64,000 nt of DNA from Utricularia gibba (Eukaryota > Streptophyta > Magnoliopsida > Lamiales > Lentibulariaceae), in assembly GCA_002189035.1 (NCBI GenBank), contig NEEC01000015.1, positions 1,116,001-1,180,000 on the forward strand, in the 5' to 3' direction. Below are positions 59,797 to 64,000 of the stretch, piece by piece. The notes beneath the pieces are model-generated. The model was not told where the DNA came from. It made no database searches and saw nothing but the letters and a program-made list of their open reading frames with translations. A program made the position numbers and the translations under genes. Each line of letters starts with the position of its first letter. Position 1 is the stretch's first letter.

Positions 59797-61434
59797 TCAG
59801 GGGACGCTGCACATGGACTTCCTGGAGTACTTAGGTTCCCACAACTCGATCAACATTCATTTAATGTAAATGCTAACACTCATTTCCGAGGTATGCATAG
59901 AAGGGGAAGCTCCTCTATGATACCATAGGAATCTGCGTATACACTTCCTGTTGTTGTAATATTATGTTTCTGTACATAGTCACAGTTAGCACCTCTTGTA
60001 ACTGGATCTGTCAATAGTTTTCTCCAGGTTTCTGAAGATGAAAAGGGAAATGCAACTTTTTGATGGTTGGTTCCATCCCTCAGGCAACAACAGAAAAGAA
60101 AAAAACACCAGCGTTGGAGTGGATAATGGGGTTGCAATGTTCCACATGTAAACTGGAGTGAGCCTCTTCAACCTTCACTTCTTTCTCTTTCTAGGAGGCT
60201 GGAGCTCCTCCTCCTCTTCTGGCTCCTCCGCCCTTTATCATTGTCATTGTGCACCATCTTCATCGGCGTAGTCTTCATGGCCATCTTCTTCATTGACCTC
60301 CTCAGCGTTGCCATTGGTATGTATAAGGATTGCTCCCTAAGTCTGTTCCTTCATCCTCTTCATCGCCATCCCGTTCATTCCCAGGGCCATCATCACCTTC
60401 CTCTGCCTCTTATGTCCGTAGTTGCTCGTTCGTCGGAGCCCATCGTGGCCGATTTCGCCCCCGCTTGGTGCTGCTGAACGTGAATTATTATCTCACGCAT
60501 AAACTGTAACTGCGTACACATGAATATATTTTTTTTGTGGTTTCTTTGGATTATTGAAAACGATGATGGAGTTAGGTCCAATCAGAATCCAGTTACATAA
60601 TAATGAAAACATTTTTAATATTGAATGAAATGGAGGACATTCGAGACCGTACGAGGATCGCTACGGATACCGTAGCAAACATTTAACCGGATTGCAGGGG
60701 GCCGTGACGCAACGTGGGCGCACTTAAGCAAAGAAAACGGTAAAAACGAAATCAAGACTCCCCAATCTACTACGGTAGAAATTTTATGTTTGTGGTGTTC
60801 AGTTGTTGAAGGGTGATTGCGCATGTTAGCAAGGCGCTGTTGACGGCAACCTCCATCGCCAGTCGCCACGATCTGCGCATAACGGTAACTACTCTTGTCT
60901 TACTGGGTACCTCTCGAAGCCAACAAACCGTTTGCGAATCTCGTCAAATTAAAAGTTTGATGGAAACATGAAACACTGCTTCTGCGTTCGAATTTCAATG
61001 TGTGTGTGTGTGCAAAATTGAGAGGAGATTAGTTGTGAAGAGTAAGTAATCCGCGGAGGAAATCAAGTTTCTTTGCAGGGGAGACAGCCTAGTTAAGGAA
61101 AAATAGCAAGAAAAGGCTTCTGGCCTCACTTGTAGTGTACATTCTTGTGAGCAGTGTGTGGGTGTTAAATAACTGAATGAAAACTTGCAGCAGATTGTGT
61201 TGAAACTTGAAGGGGGTAGTAGCTATTGTGGTTGTTGAGGATAGAGTGGAATCAAATGCTTCCCCTTTTCCTTTTAAGCTAAAGAAGAAGCACATCAGAG
61301 TTGACACAAAAAAGTCATCCCCTTTATTGTTTTCTGATGTAACAATATAGTGTCTTGTTGACAAAAAGACTCATCTGTTAAAAAGAATGAAAACCTCAAA
61401 CATAACCGAAAATGGGATATGATATCTGCAGTCT
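59797..61434. other. ATG14 3' flank and spacer
   Basis: About 1.6 kb between the ATG14 stop and the bZIP stop on the other strand. It includes the possible acidic-protein remnant (about 60150-60480) and an otherwise unremarkable stretch with a short (GT)n run near 61001-61012. No intact gene is seen. Confidence 0.45.
60150..60480 (-). pseudogene. Possible remnant of an acidic nuclear protein gene
   Basis: On the minus strand, broken frames give an acidic series: GDDGPGNERDGDEEDEG, then in a shifted frame EEVNEEDGHEDYADEDG, then EEPEEEEELQPPRKRKK. The last piece resembles the C-terminus of a plant acidic protein family ending in a Glu run followed by QPPKKRKK. Frames change and stops interrupt, and there is no start. 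Codon-biased GAG/GAT repeats can imitate this, so the call is tentative. Confidence 0.35.
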
Positions 61435-62227
61435 TCAACAGGAACTTGTTCTTCTAAGCTGATATCTTGGCCCTTGTTCAATGGAATCCAAAAAGATTAT
61501 CACTTCCTGCAAAGGGATAAGCAAACCAAAAAATGATGGATGGAATGTTTAGAGTTTTGAGGTGGTCACAGGATTCAACTACTTACATTCTTCTTCTTCA
61601 GAAAAGCGTTTGCTTCCCGGAGTTTCATTGCACGTTCCTGCAGTTCATTTGTGTACGCCTACATGTACATAATGCAGCAGTATTCTTCACTGATTCGTAT
61701 GCTCTGTCTGACTCAACCATGATTTTGCAGGGATGGGATATGAAAACGCACCTGTTTCTTGGCTCTGGAGCGGGCGGCAGATTCGCGGTTCTTGATCATT
61801 CTCTTCTGTCTCCGTTCGGTCGTCTTCGCAATGCGTTGCTCGTCGGCCAACTTGGCCCCTTCACTTCGCCCCACGAGATCCGGCGTCAAATGCAGTTGCC
61901 TTTCCAAATACCCAAGATCCACCAACTTTTTCTCCGAATCACATTCAGGGAAACTCCGCCACTGCCCAAGCAAACTCTCATCGTTTCTCCCTGCGAAATA
62001 CGGCTGCGGCTGTGGCGGTTGAGGAATCGACATTGGCACTTGATCCAAAGCTGGCTTACCCCCCTAGTAGCGATCAAATACTCCTGGAACGCAACTTCCG
62101 CCGCGTCGTTCCAGCAAACACCTTGCGTGCATGCCGTCGTTCCGGGATTGAAAAAGTTGACGTCCAACACCGGCGGCGAAGATGAAGAAGACGACGAGGA
62201 TACCGAACCAGGGTTTGGGGCTTGCAT
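61435..62227 (-). CDS. Group A (ABI5/DPBF-like) bZIP factor with apparent frameshift
   Basis: Three exons: 62227-61752, 61658-61587, 61506-61435. The basic region and first leucines are intact: ERRQKRMIKNRESAARSRAK, then KQAYTNELQERAMKLREANA, and the C-terminus RYQLRRTSSC resembles the LRRTSS tail of ABI5/DPBF factors, which bind ABRE sites in abscisic acid signalling. The first exon starts MQAPNPGSVSSSSSSS. Its frame (…FQEYLIATRG) and the frame of the rest (KPALDQVPMSIPQPPQP…) differ by one base at a run of six Gs (minus strand, about 62059-62064). One more G would join them and give 207 residues. Conserved N-terminal phosphorylation-site regions of the family were not found, so the start may be incomplete or the gene divergent. 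It could be a pseudogene, or the missing base a sequencing error. Confidence 0.72.
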
Positions 62228-62859
62228 GATACCTACCACTCACCTTCTTCTACACACTCGACAATGGCGACAGTGGCCGCAGTCCCATTCCCAAGTCCCT
62301 CCTGTTTTACCCGTCAGTTAGCCCCCCCAGTCGTGATTAGGTTACTTAATTAAGCTTAGATTAGAGTACTAATCCAGGCCGCTATTGGTCTTCCGGTTAA
62401 TTAATTACATTCATCTTACCGGATCCTCATTTCTCTCCACGCCGATCCTCTTTTCCCTCCACAGTACCCTCCCCCGTTACAACGGAAACGTATTTTTTTA
62501 ATCAATTTTTCAAAAAAATAAAATAAAATCCTTGCGTTGAACCGGATCGAACCGTCTGCGTGGAAGCAAGCCGGGTTTAGATATTGTAGAGAAGCGGGTT
62601 CTTTAAACAGCTTGAAATCAGTGAACCGGTTCGGCGCTGCTCAAACTAGACGTAAAAGAGAGCAGCAGCTAATGATGGATTGCCGTATGACTGAGTAGCC
62701 ATTGTTTGTTGGTGAAGTGTATGCCGATGGATGTTTGTTTCCAGGATATGTGAAAAAGAGATGTGCCTACAGGATGGAGCAGAGGGGCTCGTTTGGGCTT
62801 CGAAATGCGACGAATCCAACTGCGAATTTCGGGACGATGGATGATCAGATCAGCTGAAC
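62228..62859. other. bZIP promoter and ERGIC3 3' flank
   Basis: Spacer between the bZIP start and the ERGIC3 stop, both minus strand. I looked here for an upstream bZIP exon with the family's conserved N-terminal blocks and found none. The 62540-62720 part is unassigned and may be ERGIC3 3' UTR. Confidence 0.45.
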
Positions 62860-64000
62860 TTCCCCAGCTCCATCTTCTTTTTGATGGCTCTTTGGCCGTG
62901 GTACACGAAGGAGTCGATTATTCCAGAGACAGTGAATACCCCTGAACATGGTAGGATCAGACGGGTTTAGATGGAAACTGGGAATGATACACCACACAAG
63001 GAGAAGAGGAGGTACCTCCAACAATGGCGCAGACGTTTGTGAGGAAGTGCAGGAATGATATGTGCGTTTCTGTGAAAGTCACCTGTCACCAAAGTAGAAT
63101 TGTCACTTGTTCACTGAGTTGCTACGGAAATCAGAAGGGAATACCTTAATGGGGGAAAGATCATAGAAGAAAAACACTCCTGGAATGGACAGAGGAAGGC
63201 CCAGCTCATATCCTTTAAAATGTTCAGTTACAGAGAACTGTAATGAATGTTATACTCTGGTGTTAGCTTGTTTTGGGGATAAACAGAGGATGATGTAAGT
63301 GGTGCCTCCAACAGACCTGATTCGATAGGATTTTGTGCCCATTGACATCTGTAAATACGGTTGGTACCACCTGAAATCCAAACACAACATTCAAGAATTT
63401 CACCAACCTCAATCAAATACATTCATGACAAAAAAAAAAAGGAAATGAAAAGCTAGCATAATATACTCCCATTAGTGAACTACACGGTGCAATGCAATGA
63501 AACATGGACATAAAAATACATTCAAAAGGCAATAAAGTAAATTTAGAACAAAGGGTATAATATAACTACACGCTGCTGTTAAAGGACTATTCTGGCTGGT
63601 TCAAACCTTGAGGAAGTACTGATACATGGCGTTTGCTGAATGTTGAGTCCATTCTGCACTGCAGGAAATAGAACATGAGTGCAAGCGAGGGAAAGAGCAG
63701 CATTTAATCACCAAAGGAAATGTGAACTGAAATTTTAAAAAATACCCATCGAGAGGATTCACCACACCAGGGAAATAGTCTCCAAATGCTAATCTGTTGA
63801 TCTTGTGACTAATCTGTGAGTTAAATAAGATGCTTTGTTGAGGCTAGCTTTAGAAAAAAGAAAATAGAGAAGGGTAGATTGTGCAATCTTACATTAAAAC
63901 TGTCCTTTTGAAATGCCACAAGGTCATGAACATGCACGCTTGAATGCTGAAAGCTCTTCCCAGGAGCAAAGTGAAAATTACCGCCTACCTTATTGACATC
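62860..64000 (-). CDS. ERGIC3/Erv46-like ER-Golgi cargo receptor, 3' part
   Basis: C-terminal half of an ER-Golgi intermediate compartment protein 3, a two-helix membrane protein that cycles in COPII/COPI vesicles with its partner Erv41. The gene enters from beyond 64000; stop at 62860-62862. Exons read in order on the minus strand: GGNFHFAPGKSFQHSSVHVH, ISHKINRLAFGDYFPGVVNP, EWTQHSANAMYQYFLK, VVPTVFTDVNGHKILSNQ, FSVTEHFK…ELGLPLSIPGVFFFYDLSPI, VTFTETHISFLHFLTNVCAI and GVFTVSGIIDSFVYHGQRAI, ending KKKMELGKFS. The FFYDLSPI helix region and the tail KKKMELGKFS are family hallmarks. No break is seen. Confidence 0.9.

Noticed and set aside
60241..60477. 78-codon hydrophobic plus-strand frame (FIGVVFMAIFFIDLL)
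   Set aside because: Reverse complement of the GAG/GAT-rich acidic segment, which naturally translates as hydrophobic Leu/Phe/Ile.
61533..62321. 262-codon plus-strand frame overlapping the bZIP gene
   Set aside because: Antisense shadow; the minus strand carries the clear bZIP basic region.

Overview
This is a 64 kb stretch of flowering-plant nuclear DNA. The evidence is the gene content (GIGANTEA, flavanone 3-hydroxylase, laccase, a chloroplast-targeted protein, plant U-box and ATL ubiquitin ligases), multi-exon genes with short GT..AG introns, and AT-rich spacers with simple repeats. The sequence alone does not fix the species. Gene density (about one gene per 3-3.5 kb) and the lack of large transposons suggest a gene-rich euchromatic arm. 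I see no rRNA, tRNA, CRISPR or viral element.

Layout, left to right: 3' part of a synaptotagmin (+, 1-1920); a small two-helix membrane protein (-, 2427-2738); flavanone 3-hydroxylase (-, 3712-5084); an ATT microsatellite; a small coiled-coil gene (-, 5718-6540); an intronless ATL RING-H2 ligase (+, 7530-8090); a chloroplast inner-membrane-type protein (+, 9645-11194); a PUB43/44-like U-box ARM ligase (-, 11528-14121); an HMGB protein (+, 15348-16713); a CLC-c-like anion channel or transporter (-, 17121-20661); an AT-rich divergent spacer; an NPC1 sterol transporter (+, 24119-31994); gamma-secretase subunit APH-1 (+, 32379-34004); a wrecked homoserine kinase copy (+, 34194-35015); a conserved basic protein of unknown function (-, 35124-35968); a URGT-type nucleotide-sugar transporter (+, 37951-39438); GIGANTEA (-, 40089-45672) with an evening-element promoter; GET4 (-, 47680-50342); a LAC14/15-type laccase (-, 51233-53283); a FANTASTIC FOUR-like protein (+, 54743-55060); an ATG14-like autophagy/PI3K subunit (+, 56215-59796); a possible acidic-protein remnant (-, about 60150-60480); a group A bZIP factor with an apparent 1-nt frameshift (-, 61435-62227); and the 3' part of ERGIC3 (-, 62860-64000).

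The genes do not form one pathway. Several touch membrane traffic and lipid or sterol handling (SYT, NPC1, ERGIC3, GET4, ATG14, URGT, CLC), two are ubiquitin ligases, two act in phenylpropanoid chemistry (F3H, laccase), and two concern timing or hormone control (GIGANTEA, ABI5-like bZIP). Exon joins were worked out by hand from splice sites and codon phase. For most genes the phases close exactly; the exceptions (U-box gene, bZIP gene) are reported as findings. I found no convincing new multi-gene system. The most useful unusual signals are the paired evening-element/ACGT modules upstream of GIGANTEA, the homoserine kinase pseudogene, the tandem duplication of an exon end in GET4, and two one-base reading-frame conflicts.
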